NCBI GenBank assembly: GCA_002803225.1
Contig: NXFV01002045.1
Coordinates: 1 to 42,273 of the forward strand
Reading direction: 5' to 3'
From: Gamarada debralockiae
Lineage: Eukaryota > Ascomycota > Leotiomycetes > Helotiales > Hyphodiscaceae
DNA: 42,273 nucleotides
Of this stretch, positions 18,537 through 30,284 are shown in pieces. The stretch's first letter is position 1, and every line of letters starts with the position of its first letter. Under the pieces are notes generated by a model. The model saw only the letters and a list, made by a program, of their open reading frames with translations. It had not been told where the DNA came from and ran no database searches. The position numbers and the translations under genes were made by a program.

Positions 18537-19427
18537 TGAATAAACTTAAGAGCTGGAGATATGCCTGATGAATGTCGGTAGGATATTTGTGATGACTCAA
18601 CTGATCAGCGATCAGTCAGCCATGGTGAATCCTCTTGTGTTTATTCCCACCAACTCATATACCTTGAGCTTAGAAGAATCATCAGCAAAAACAGATGTCA
18701 CTGATATATCACCCTGATAGTTTCGGAAAATCAAGGGTCCAGTCTAGCTACAATCCCGAAGTCAGGATGTCTCCACCCGGAACGTTCAGCCCAACCCTGG
18801 ACCCTACGGAATTGTTCTCCATTTTTGGAGCGCATGGATAGTGATTTACATAATATCTCCTAGATTGAGAATATTTCTAGAAGATTAGGGCTCAAGTATA
18901 CCACGTGAACGTGTCTCGCTTCTCCACCATTCGGCGATTATGAAGTGGTATAATCCCCGAGACTCAGGCCGCACCTGGGAACAACCTATCATTCTCCTGT
19001 TTTTAGGTTATGGGTTTAATTTGACCTCCGTCTCTTGAGAAGAGGGCTTGTGGATTCCCGAAATCATTTTGAGCACGTCATTGCAGGATGAAGTCGGTGC
19101 TGCTGTTCAGGCGGCTGGAGTCTGGGAGGAAGATGATAATACCGAGTTATCTTGTTTTGCTTGGCGATCAGTTTACAAATCACAATCGATTGTCGGATTC
19201 AGGTGCGACAGCTCCGCTGGACTAGGACTAGTCGATAGCTCTCTAGAGCAGGCACATGAGAAATGGCGGAGGACAAGACAACAACGCCCCAGTTTTCACA
19301 GCTTAACTGATTGAGATTGCTAGAGTAGATAGACAAATGAATGAGAGTCACTCGGGTGGGAACACGAAAACATGTGAGGCAAAGGATTCTTTGTAGGGTC
19401 CAAAATCATCTATTCGCTCTCTGCCTA
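18537..19427. other. Intergenic, promoter of the Cys-rich gene and 3' flank of the helicase gene
   Basis: No recognisable coding sequence. The plus-strand frame 19048-19314 lacks a domain and has no support. Confidence 0.5.
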
Positions 19428-22383
19428 TTAGGGGTATTCATATCCATCTGTGCTTTCTCCAATGGAAAGTTCCTGCATACCAGTCATACCACTTGTCCAC
19501 ATCTCATCATCCTCACTTCTTCCACTTAATATCCTAGAGTCATCCACATCTCGTTCCTTAGCCATGAGTACCTTCTCAAGCCTCGTAAGCTTGACGTCGT
19601 CTCTCTCATAAATCCGATCGTCATCATTAGTCTTGCCAGCCACCAAACCATTCCGATCACAAAAGTCCAAGAATGCCTTCCAATTCGGATCCTGGAGCAA
19701 TATCTCCCTCCTCCCAATAACAATCAACCCAAACTTTGCCCGCGTGAGCGCCACATTCATTTTGTTCGGCAAGCCAATGATACCCCAGTCAACAGCCTTA
19801 TCACTGTTCACAAATCGCTGCTTGGACCTAGTTGTACAGAGAATAACGATACCGCGTTCTAGGCCCTGGAATGCTTCCGTTGGCCCGATATCGACGTCCC
19901 AAAGTGAGCCGTACTGCTTCTCTCGGATGGTCTTGCGGAGACACTGGACTTGTGCTTTGAAAGGAGTCATAATGCATACCTCATTCTGCGTCAAAAGGCC
20001 TGTTTGCACCAGACGAGCTGCATACCGACAAGCGATTTGAGCTTCGCCAACATTGTACCACCCTCCGCTATCCATCTCCAGCTCGTCCTCGGAACCGTTG
20101 TCGCAAAAGAGGACTGGCCAGCGTCTTCCCTGCCATTCAGGCCATGAGGCCAGACAATTCGTATCGATACCTTCGGGCTCGAGCGTATCGGCGTAAAATA
20201 AGGCTGATGGAACGGCGAGAATGGCGGGATGTGAACGATAGTTTCGGATTAGGTTTGCGAAGGCGGGGCGGTGGATGGGAAGCATGGCTCTGCTGAGTGC
20301 TGGTGGAGCTTTTCCGGTTCTGCCTCGTGCAAGTGGGTGGTCAGCATAGACAGGTCGCGCGAAAAGCCGAGCGAAGAGGGATGTCTTTAAAGGCGTGGAA
20401 TGTAATGAAGTACGTGGACCGAGCCTATAGAATCGAGGAGTTAGCATTCCCTCGTCAAGGCCTCAAGGGCAAATGCGAGTGCAGAAGACGAAACAAGTGT
20501 GAGATGGGGGCGGAAAGACAAAGAGCTGATTAAACTTACTGGTGCTCATCACCGGCCATCACAAATAAGGGCGTGAATGCGAGCTTGATGGATTTTAGAG
20601 GAGGCGCAATGATAGAAAGCGGTATTAGAGCTTCCGGCTCAATGGCCTGGGCAGATTCATCCATGAGGAGGGCAGTCCAGTGGAGTTCTACCTCTGTAGG
20701 CTGAGCAGCATAAGGGTGGATGGAGGTGTGCAGGCCATATTCAGCAGCGTAGAGGTCGCAATTCGTCAATCGTGAGTATAGCAGAAGCGATGCATCGCGA
20801 CATGTTGTGACAACAAGTTTATGTGACATAAGCTGCTTGAATGGTGGTAGGTCGAATTGATTTTGTGAAACATAGCAGAATGGTAGTACTGCATCAGGCA
20901 CTTCAGCGAAGGTTCGGGACGGTCTGTTCAGCCTCAACAGCTCAGTTGGTTTGAAATACGTTCTGATGCGTTGAATAATTATATCTGCGGCAGGATCTGA
21001 TGGCGCACAGAAAAGAACGTGCGAGACTTTGTTGGCAGTTTTGAGGAGCTGGAGCGCGATTTCTACCAAAGTCTTTGTCTTACCGGTTCCGGGAGGACCA
21101 GAGATCAGAAATGGAAGAGTTCCATAATTTTGCGAGCAAATGCTCTCGACGGCCTTCTTCTGCTCCCAGTTGAGCTCCTCGTCAAAGAATAGTTGTTTGA
21201 AGTATCCAGGGTGGAGGTTTGTCTGCACTTCGCAGTCTGCTTGAGTGGGGAATAACATCGATCGGAGCCAAGAATGTCGTGTTTCAGGCTTTGAGGTGGA
21301 GGTAGAAGAGATGCCGTGTGCCTCGTGTGAAATTTCATGTGCATCTTGATGCTGATTTCTACTTCCGTTGACCTGTCTGAAAGCATCTTGGATGACCGAC
21401 AAAACCCAATGCATCGGAAGATATCGCTCCTGCGGAACTGGAAACTGAATGTTGAATTTTAAATGCTGTGTTTTCTTTGTCGAGGCGATGAGACCACCTG
21501 CTCTGACCACCAACCGCTCGTCTTTCCGTTGGACAACAGAGACTCGAGCGTTGTATATTGTACCCGTCCATCCAGGTGCTGGCTGGCCTCTCCATCGGCC
21601 TGCGAGTGCGTGGAAGACAGGCTTAGTCCCTTCAAACTGACTGGTTGGAGTCAGCCACTCTTCCATTCCAAATAATTTTCCTTTATGGTCGTAGCGAAGC
21701 TCACGAAGTTGGATAATGTCGTCTTCTTCAACATAGGGGCTGCTCTCTCTAAGGCCAGGGACGAGGAAAGAACACGTCGTTTGACGGTTGTCGTCAGATA
21801 ACATGGCGACTTCATGTCCGTACAGCGAGTAAGACTCGTTCTCTTGGCACTGCGATTCAAACTCGCGTCGAAGGTGATATCGAAAGTATGACTCATAGTG
21901 TGTGTTGAAGACGCCGTCTGTCAGGTTGAAGGACGCATTCATGGGCAGTTCGACAGGAACGGGTATTGGTGGTAGAAAGCCAAAGCCGATATTGCGGCCA
22001 ACATATGTTCCAAAGTCGATTTGCTTCATAGCCGGAATGTTAATCTCATGGCCGCGTAGCTTGTTTATGATAGTGAAAGCTTCTGGGATGAAAGGGCGCG
22101 CATAGACATCGAACGCCTGCCCATTGCCGTCACCCACAGAAGTGGCAGAATTCTCCTCCGATTGGATAACTGGAGGGCCTTTCGCATTTGTTAGTGGATT
22201 GAGCTGCCATTTAGCTTTGGATGTCTCGGTGGTAGGATGCAGAGAAGCCGAGAAAGTTTGAGTACTGGCAAGGATCTGAGGGAGTGGAGGCCAGTCCTCA
22301 GAATTTGGGTCAATGATTGGTATCGCCTTGGACTTTGCCCGCCGAAATGCAAGGTGCGATGGTTGGTCCATCGTGTTCCTCAT
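19428..22383 (-). CDS. SF1 RNA helicase, MOV10/SDE3/Upf1-like, 946 aa
   Basis: Two exons: 22383..20540 and 20424..19428; intron 20539..20425 (115 nt, GTAAGT...TGCTAACTCC...CTATAG), joining DEHQ to LGPRTS. Start taken at ATG 22383; ATG 22371 is an alternative. The N-terminal 400 residues are variable. The helicase core has motif I GPPGTGKT (about residues 428-435), motif II DESAQA (about 573), motif III AGDEHQLGP, then NYRSHP, FQGLERGIVI and NVALTRAK (motif VI). This motif set and the Q-rich spacing match the MOV10/SDE3 branch, linked in other fungi and plants to RNA silencing and transposon control. The C-terminal tail is acidic. All motifs are intact. A MOV10-like rather than Upf1 assignment rests on the missing N-terminal zinc domain. 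Confidence 0.9.
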
Positions 22384-23584
22384 AGAGGGTGAGTCGAGAA
22401 GATAGACTTAACATCTGATTATGGAAAGAATACGTCTGAGCGAAATAAATTGTTGGAAAGAGTCGGGAAGTTGAGGCGGGCAAACGACGACCAACGCATC
22501 CACCGCGATAGGGCTTTAGCGACCGTCGGCGGTGGTTTAGCGAGGCTCCTGCCTGAGGCGGCGTGAAACCCATTAAAGCTCTGTGGGCACTGAACCTTGT
22601 AGCCATTCTAATTTGGTGACAAGGTCTTCTGAAAGCATTCCTGTCAATGAACATCTCCCAGTTTCCTTTATCTCTACTTTGCCTCATTACTTTGTACCGA
22701 CTTCCGTTAAAAACGTTGCCCCTTACGATTGTTCTGTCCGATTGTTACGCTATGATAAATCTCAATGAAAGTTCCAGCAAATGTTTAAATTTTAGAGCAA
22801 ATATGGGAGAGTTCTGGCCCAGCCTTCGAGAACATAGCTGGTGATGTTGGCGACAAGGAGGTCGCAACTGATTTGACCAAACCAGACATTGGTGAAAGCT
22901 TATGCTATTTCTCTAATTAGCACGTTCATCCGTTAATTATCTGTTAAGCAAAATGAAATACTTTCTTTTTCGGACGATTAAAGGACGAATGAGTCAAGGC
23001 CAAAGTTAAGTACCAGGTGGGTGTGCACATGCACACGGGCCCACATGACTCCATCTCTCCCCCACTCTCAGAACTCTAGAACAACCACTAATTGTCTATA
23101 CGGCTTGATGTCAAGCTCTACTTCTTCTTATTGCTCGAGGGAACAGTGCGCTATTAAGCAGTGTAACCTTCGACTTGAAGAGCAATGCAGCGCTTTCCGT
23201 AAACATCTCCTAGACAGTCATGTGAAGAAAGTTTTGCTTTCTCATCAATCCAGTTCGCATTTCATCCAATCTCTCTCAAGTTTTCGTATCAGATCCAGAA
23301 GTGGAGGGCGATCTTTCCAGCCGCATGCATAATTTCGCTTCTGCAAATCCAATCACGAAAAAGCAAGTGTTCAGTGGTGCGGAGGCTGACTGTGGACACC
23401 TCGGTATCTGCTGTGATACGGTGATTTCTTCAAGTTGACGGAAGCCACTATCGATATCGAATCTCTGTGGTGAACACTAATTTCATCCTACCTTTACGAC
23501 GTGCAAAAGCGGAGGTCTACCGGATTCAGGGGTTTAAAAATCCCTTGACATTTCCGCGCATCACTGAAACTTAACCTGCAAATA
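22384..23584. promoter_or_regulatory. Divergent intergenic region between helicase and SLATT-like gene
   Basis: 1.2 kb without recognised coding sequence, holding the promoters of the helicase (leftward) and the broken SLATT gene (rightward). The frame at 23021-23332 is Ser/Cys-rich and unrecognised. Confidence 0.45.
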
Positions 23585-24347
23585 ATGGTATCTCATTCTT
23601 CAATGACTTCTGGCAAAGGCCAAAGGTCAGCCCATGCACCTCTTTCCCATTCCCCCACAAGCCAGTCAAGCCGAAGTCACACGCCCATGGACGAGAACGA
23701 CAAGATTATGTGACAATCGACATCGAACCAGTCACTCGCACTCCCAACAAAGAGTCCACCGACCCACTAGACATCTTCCACAGCGCCGCTCGGAATCACC
23801 CTCCAAAACCCCCAGTACCATCAAGAAATTTCTTCGGCCGCAAGAAACCCGCCAAAGAACCCACCAGAGCGGAACTCTCCCATGGAAATAAAGGAGTCTA
23901 CCGCGAAGTCCAATCCTGTGAGTGCTGGGCTCACATCCGCTATACTTTCTACGATTCCATCATCACTATCTCCATGTTCCTCAAATCATCGTGGGGGCAT
24001 CCGTCACTGCTTTCGGAGCCGGAAGCGCAAACCACATCATCATCACGGTATTTGGAGCAGCAAATACGGCGCTTGCGAGTTTGTTGGCGGTGCTTAAGAG
24101 TCAAGGATTGCCGAATCGTTTGAGGCAGGATTGGAATGGATGGAGGGAGTTGTGGGAGTATATTAAGGAGAAGGAGAGGGAGATTGAAATGGTTATTAGT
24201 GGTAAGATTCCTGGAATGCAGGGGAAGGAAATTGATGTTTAGAAGAAGATTAAGGGCATTGAGGCTTGGTAAAATGCGGTGAGGCTGACGTATGAGGCGA
24301 ATAGGCCTGATACGTATATTCGAGTACCTGCGCCGGCTTTACCTTAG
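23585..24347 (+). pseudogene. SLATT-like (fungal two-TM effector-domain) protein, broken
   Basis: ATG at 23585 opens a Ser/Thr/Pro-rich N-terminus ending MDENDK. A one-base loss near 23705 shifts to the frame with YVTIDIEPVTRTPNKEST, FFGRKKPAKEPTR and GVYREVQS. TFYDSIITISMFL then loses one base near 23979 and continues as QIIVGASVTAFGAGS, FGAANTALASLLAVLKSQG, LPNRLRQDWNGWREL. Two hydrophobic helices with an intervening loop and the 'LKSQGLPNRLRQ' exit match the fungal SLATT domain (SMODS- and SLOG-associating two-TM). In-frame stops at 24240-24242 (TAG) and 24270-24272 (TAA) precede a still-readable tail (LTYEANRPDTYIRVPAP). The SLATT class is proposed to form membrane pores in immune-type systems; here it cannot be functional as one protein. 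Confidence 0.7.
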
Positions 24348-24859
24348 TAGGTTTTGGAGTGGCATTTTGAGAGTTTGGAACCAATTTTCGTGAATCTTGT
24401 GTATTTTTTATGTTCAAAGTTCAATTACTCTTGTTTTCTAGCTTCATAGCTAGGCTTCCCAATTGCTTGCTGACCGGAAGGTGTTCACCCTTCCATCAAA
24501 AAGGCACCGTGTCCCCAAAGTCTACTCCAACTCTACCCAAAATGTCCCCTTGCTACCTCCGACCCAAGGTCACAGTGTTCATAGTCACATTTCTCGATGA
24601 TGAACTCTCCGCCTTGGACTCTCAATCGCCCTCCCTTACCATCCAGCAAGGTTCAATGTTCATACGGACATCTTCGATCTTGCCACACCTGACCGAGGTC
24701 TTGACTCTAATCATCAATTGGCCCGGAGCAGCATCCCAAAGCCATTTCTGCACTGTAATATGTTCTCTGCCGCGCCTATCGAAATGATCTCGTGTCCCGA
24801 TCCATCGGCCCCCAACTCCTACTTTCTTCTCCAGCTTATTCATCATGCCGCGCACAATT

Positions 24860-25730
24860 CCCTCACGCTTTCCATCGCAGTAATAGTCTCATCCAATTGG
24901 GATCTCGACTACAAGAGTCTCCAAGCCGAAAATCTACAAATCCAAAATGAGAACTCTGTAATGGACTGGGTGGTGTAGTGATAGCCTGCTTTTGTCTGCT
25001 TCTGGTCGGAGTACAAGTAGTTTTCGCGAATATTCGACGCATCGAGGAACAGCTTTGTGAACCACTGGGGCTTTTGAATGTGCATTTGTTGTAGTTGTCA
25101 GGATTGGATTTGTCGTAAATTCGAGCACCACCTTCAATCCAGCTTCGTGTCAAGAGTTAGTATTCTCAACGCGATATGGGAAACGGTTCCTCAGCTCATC
25201 TCTATGATTATTCTCTTGATGACATCTCTTTTCTATTTGATGCATCTCCGTGATATTGAACTTTGACATATCTGACCACATAAGTTCGTATGGCAGCTTC
25301 TCCCCATGCATCTCACCAAGATAGAGCTTTCTGTTGTACTTCCCAACCCACTTGAGGACATGGTAATATGAATGCTCTAATGGCCGGAGGGCGATTACAA
25401 GCGCAGGCATGCCAGTCTACTACGGGAAATAAAATCTTCTGCGGAATCCTCCTCTAAGGCGAGAACGTCGAAAATCTGCTCTCTGATGTCGTACGGAAAC
25501 GCTTCCCAATTGAAACCTTGGAAGTAACCCTGACCGACGAAGGCGAAATATCGTTGGTGCCATTCATGGAAGCAGGTAGGGAATAGATGCCTAGAGCAGC
25601 TGATGATTTGGTAATGATACAGCTTTCATAGATACCCGGAGTGGTTGAAATTGATGTCTGTGTGACTAGCAAAGTTGGCAAGCCCCCATCGCTGCTCATG
25701 GCCAAATTTGCGTCTGGAGGTCCACTCATT
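24860..25730 (-). pseudogene. Degenerate member of an unrecognised fungal family (copy A)
   Basis: Minus-strand pieces in shifting frames read QGYFQGFNWEAFPYDIREQI (about 25545-25470), then ALRPLEHSYYHVLKWVGKY and LPYELMWSDMSKFNI (25390-25260), then less certain pieces leftward to about 24860. Several stops and shifts separate them. WEAFPYDIREQIF resembles the short F-box/2EXR-like openings (LPxExRxxI) of many fungal proteins, but I cannot name the family. A second decayed copy with the same landmarks lies at 35,300-36,342. Confidence 0.45.
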
Positions 25731-25940
25731 TTGGGAAGTACTTCTGATCGTGTGCAGGATTTGAAGATAGGGATGGTCTTGGTATAGAGAGTATGTAATA
25801 GGAGTACAAGGACTCTTTAGCATTCGCGCTCTCAAGTATATCCCTTTTGGAGACCGGATGTAGAATCGCGGTGCCGAGGACTTTGTAACTCCATTAAGAA
25901 GAGTCCAAAAGAGCTCTTGTAAACAGAGCGAAATATCAGG

Positions 25941-26590
25941 CGAGGGGTTAGTCTAGACTTGCGGAAGCCCTGAAGACGAAAATGCAATATGGTTACGTGA
26001 CGGACGAGAAGTAAGGAGAAATATGGTTGGATTATTGAGGTTGTAAAGATACTGGAGATACTATCGAACAAATCAAGTACAGTAGTTTGTACTTATAGAC
26101 AGAAATCTTCCTATAGCTTATAGAACACGTCACACAGATCAAGTGACCCTATGACACATGTGACACCATGTGCTACTATGTGACTCAGCAGGCATCAGAG
26201 ATAACCAGGAACACTGACTATCCGCCTAGAACCAGAGTCACTGATTACTCATTCCAACAGAAAGCCCCGAAGGACTGGAATAAGGCCCAGGCCTCGAGGG
26301 AGTAGTTTACGCATGTAGGGACTCAAAGGGGTTGATTTAGATCCGCGAAAGCCTGAAGACCTAAAAGGCCATAAGGCACAAGGTGACCTGGGAACTGGAG
26401 GTCTAGACCTCAATAACCTCTAAAGGGGTCGGAAATGCCGATCTTAGCTTATATGAGGCTAGTAGCTAGTATAGCTACTACAGGGAGCTAGTAGCTAGGA
26501 ATAGAGTATGAGTAAGGGCTGTCAACCTTACTTAGAGAAGAGCAAGCTTGAGTTTTCTTACTCACAAGCGTACAATTACTACGGAATCTT
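25941..26590. repeat. Relic repeat region, possibly LTR-derived
   Basis: A segment starting near 25943 (AGGGGTTAGTCTAGACTTGC...) recurs near 26326 (AGGGGTTGATTTAGATCCGC...). The two align over about 43 bases with most differences being transitions. Farther right, GCTAGTAGCTAG occurs twice near 26460 and 26487 beside a TTATAT element, a promoter-like arrangement seen in LTRs. No clear TG...CA ends or target duplication could be fixed, so the class is uncertain. Confidence 0.35.
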
Positions 26591-27311
26591 TTTTCACCTA
26601 CTACAAATGCAACCACTATTGTCTCTTTTACCCCACTGCTACGTCTCTGACGTATGGTGATCCCTCCTGTTTGCTCTCCAGCTACCTGTAGCTGTTACAG
26701 CTATTCGCGATTAAGTCATGTGGCACAATCCTATAACTAGTATCTTTAGTAGAGTGTATATTAATTACCAAGTAAAGTTTAATACATTAGGTATATTTTC
26801 AAAAGAGAGACATATCTAATAATAGGCTCACGCGCGCCTTTACGTACATAAGTATTCGACGTAATCCTAGTCTTGACGGCGGTACACTTTCTCCTGACCT
26901 GAGATTACTAATCTTAAAAGATAATACTTAGTGACATTGATCATGGTCTTTGTTTGCCATTTGAGCAGCTCTTTGGCTTTCTACTATATTTCCTGGTGTG
27001 AGGTTTATCGTTACTTAGATTAAGAGAAGGCAGAAAGTTCAAGTTCTACTCATCAAGAGACTCCGAGTCTTTGTCTGATATTACGGTATACGTCAATGAA
27101 AGATCAGTACTTGAAAGAAGTTATTAACAATTCAGCTACTCATTAACAGATTGCAGACGCACACGCCTCTGCAACAACTGTTCCTTCGGCAAGTCACGAT
27201 CAGCACATAGCACGGTAGCCTGGACTCGAAGCAGCTCCATTCGCAGGTGCAGGCTTGCTATGCTTTCAAAGCTCATGGCGTCGCGGTGAGATTGCAGACA
27301 CGTTTATTTCA
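26591..27311. other. Intergenic, AT-rich, no gene seen
   Basis: No convincing open frame on either strand. Presumed upstream flank of the C2H2 gene at 27312. Confidence 0.45.
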
Positions 27312-28120
27312 ATGCAGATACTGCTAAAGAGTATTAGTTGGACAACACGTTCGGACACTGGTGCTGTATCTCGATCATTGCCTACTGGTGCGTCGCCAAT
27401 GATGGCTGGAATTGACCGGACAGCAGTTCCTGAGCTGCCATTAAAGTGTACCTGGGAAGGGTGCAGATGCCCTACAACGTTTGCATCAGCAACAAACTTT
27501 AGGTGTGTGTATCCGCTCCTTTCCGCGTCGACATCCTTCTATCCCCATGCTAAAAGAAAATAAATGATCCAGGCACCACATAGACCAGCACACCCAGCCC
27601 TCAAATGCAACGAGCCTTTATGCCCTATGCCCTCTTTCGGCGCCAAATACAATCTTGACCGCTAAGCGGAAAAAGTCCACAGCAAAAAAACCGGACAAAG
27701 ATTTTTTACCTTACTTCTCGCCTTATTCTTGCCCATACGAGTCTTGGCCCCATTATACGAAAGCCTCTCACCAAAAGAGCAGGAATCAACATTTGAGGAC
27801 CTGTTATTATAGAGATGTCAAAAACTCGGTCACTTCTGGAGATTACCAACATGAGGCCCCAGGAGATCCGCCCATAGAGGGACTGCCGATGGGGTAGGTG
27901 CGGTTGAGGTCAAACTTGAGGTTTCCTATGCTGAGATTGAGATCAAGGCTGGCTAGGCTGTTGCGGGTCATGCTGAGAAAACCGTGACTGTGGCCCAAGT
28001 TGAAGTGAACAACTGAGCTACGGGTCAGGTTGATGCAAACCGAAGGACACCGGATGTGGCTGATGGAGTGAACATCTTTCCTACCGAACGCGCCGAGAGA
28101 AGAGAGGGCAGAGAAGTGAA
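27312..28120 (+). pseudogene. C2H2 zinc-finger protein, broken
   Basis: ATG at 27312 (inner ATGs at about 27402). Exon 1 ends AACTTTAG at 27502; intron 27503..27572 (70 nt); exon 2 starts at 27573, joining NFR to HHIDQH. Fingers: CTWEGCRCPTTFASATNF-R-HHIDQH, then KCNEPLCPMPSFGAKYNLDR, then a third degenerate one (CPYESWPHYTKA...). A one-base loss at the CAGCCC near 27600 and a two-base loss after GACCGC near 27661 throw the frame out and back, destroying the second finger's His pair. The tail after GLPMG is readable in another frame (EVKLEVSYAEIEIKAG) with TAG and TGA where Gln/Arg could have been. Likely a dead transcription factor. Confidence 0.55.
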
Positions 28121-28859
28121 TCGGGCTCTAGTTTAAACTGGAGGAGTTGAACACTAAGAAGAGGAAGTTACTCTTGGCGCAAGTGGCTTGGGTGAGGATA
28201 TCACTTCGATCAAAAAGACGATACGACTGATATCTGCTTAGATGATGGGAGTTGTCGATCTGGGCATGGGTGTGTTCCTCTGCGCCGGCTGTGTTGGTTA
28301 TCCTGCTTTCTCGCATCTCAGTCTCCGGTCTTCTTTCCACCAGCGCTTAGAAGTGGAGCGGTGTTGAGCTCGACCATGGCCACGCATCCTATCATTCGTT
28401 GTGCGCTGCTTGCCATGGGACATTCGAAGGTCTTTCCGTGCCACTGACCGTTGTTGTATTTGGGCTTTTGTTGGCACCACTTCTGGAATTGGATGAAACG
28501 AGGTGCCTATTTGTATATGGCAAGCGCCTACTTTTTGTGCACGCATTTTTAATTCTTTAATCGGTAAAAAGGTGGGCCAATGCTACGGCTTGATTGAGAT
28601 CCATGTGGTCGCCTTGTCTTGTATTTCCCGGCATATGCGCCCCAGTCGGCGGGGTTTGCGGTTGGTGGCACAACTTCGCCCAGTTTCGCAGCCTACCCAG
28701 CGGTCGTTGATACTTGGGTGGCAATTCTCTTTCTCTCTTCGAGATGAACTTGATCATTTATCGTATTTCTAATTTGTTCTTTGCAAATTCATTTCACTAA
28801 AGCTCAGGGACAAGCGTCGACACAACCTTCGTTGTTCCAACTCCGTTGCCGCCTGAAAG
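28121..28859. other. Intergenic, promoter of the ankyrin gene
   Basis: Degenerate continuation of the C2H2 tail may reach about 28340. No other supported coding sequence. Confidence 0.4.
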
Positions 28860-29770
28860 ATGGATTCGGCCTCGCCAGGCTCCGGCCAGTTCACGAAGCC
28901 TCGCATGCCAATACTCCAACAGCCAGACGATGATTCGCTCCTGGATTTTGGTAACGCTTGTCACGCTGGCGATCTTCAAAAGGTCACTGCGTTGATCGAA
29001 GGCCGGAACAGACCTTTAGACTACATCAATTCCGGGCTTTGCGACGCACTCCGGGCTAGACAAATGGAAGTTTCTCAGTACCTCCTCGATCTGGGTGCAC
29101 TTATTGATGGAGGTGTGCAGCGAAGTGCATTACACAGTAACTCGGTGGAAGTTCTGCAACTGTTGTTAGATTACGGCTGGAATGTTAATGATGCAGGGCT
29201 AGATGGCAAAGTTGCTCTTCCGTAAGTATTTCATGGAGATTTCTAGAAATCCAGTTGCTTACACGGTGTAAGTTACGCCGTTCATGATGAGACTCTGGTA
29301 AGATGGCTACTCGATCGAGGGGCTGATCCGAATCTTGGAAAGCCATTACTTGATGTACAAATGGAGACACCCGCATACACAAATCAGGACAAGCCTTGAA
29401 TAGAGCCACACAAGTTGCAACAATTGCGGTTTTCGATTTACTCCTCGAACGCGGTGCCAAGTTGGAGTACAGTGTCCCACTTCATTTTGCAGCTGCTTCT
29501 AGAAGACCTGATGTGGAGGCATTTGCGATGATGGAGCGACTCCTTGGACTGGGTGTCGATGTCAATAGTATGGACGATGTCCAAGGGCCGTGGAATCGTG
29601 GGACTCCACTTCATTACGCTGCAACAGTCGGAAGAGTGGAGCGAGTACGCTTCCTCCTGGAGAAAGGTGCTGATCCGCAGATCAAGAACCTTTCGGGAAG
29701 GAGTCCTCTCGATCAGGCGAAAAAGTATCACAAGCTGGACGTGGTGGAGTTCTTCAAGGGAAGGAAGTGA
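28860..29770 (+). pseudogene. Ankyrin-repeat protein with a single frameshift
   Basis: ATG 28860; exon 1 to 29221; intron 29222..29272 (51 nt, GTAAGT...TAAG); exon 2 from 29273. Repeats seen: LLDFGNACHAGDLQKVTALI, MEVSQYLLDLGALIDGG, SVEVLQLLLDYGWNVND, DETLVRWLLDRGADPNLG, AVFDLLLERGAKLEYSVPLH, then GTPLHYAATVGRVERVRFLL and SPLDQAKKYHKLDVVEFF before TGA 29768. One base is missing at about 29361: unshifted, the frame hits TGA at 29397-29399, while the following repeats are open in the next frame. Everything else is clean, so the break is recent, strain-specific, or a sequence error. It is a cytosolic interaction protein with no other domain visible. Confidence 0.7.
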
Positions 29771-30050
29771 CATTTACGTGGCCCATACAGTGTAGTGGGC
29801 CATTTAGGTAGCTGTTCACTCTTTCACGTCGTTGCTTTTAATTCAACTTCTATGAATTCCTGATTATCTTCAAATTTTTGCCGATATAAATTGGTTGTAC
29901 TACCATAATGTTGATAAATGTTTCGTCTACTAGGATAACAAGAGATTGTTAAATTTGACGATACGTCAGCCACCCATAACCCGATCACGTCGATGTGAGC
30001 ACATGGAGTACCACAGTGGCTCTTAACCAAGTTTTGGGGTCATATTCGCG

Positions 30051-30155
30051 GCTGATCAAAGCATTTCATCGTTAAATTTGTTTCTTCTCTCATAATAAAC
30101 CCCCCTCCCTCGGCGCCGCAGGGCTGCTGTTTGGTAGGGCAGACTTTTGATCAGC
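30051..30155. mobile_element. MITE-like 105-bp inverted-repeat element
   Basis: GCTGATCAAA at 30051-30060 is the exact reverse complement of TTTGATCAGC at 30146-30155. The interior is non-coding and includes a C-rich stretch and a palindromic GGCGCC. No target duplication is evident, so this could also be a chance hairpin. Confidence 0.35.
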
Positions 30156-30284
30156 GGGCCTCGCCTCAACTTGTTGAGATACCTCGCTCTCCAACTGAAG
30201 GGATGAGTCGAATAGAAAGGCATTAGTAATGAGTGAGGCTTTGCTCCAATAAATATCTTTATTGCTTCGAGGACTTGATTCTGT

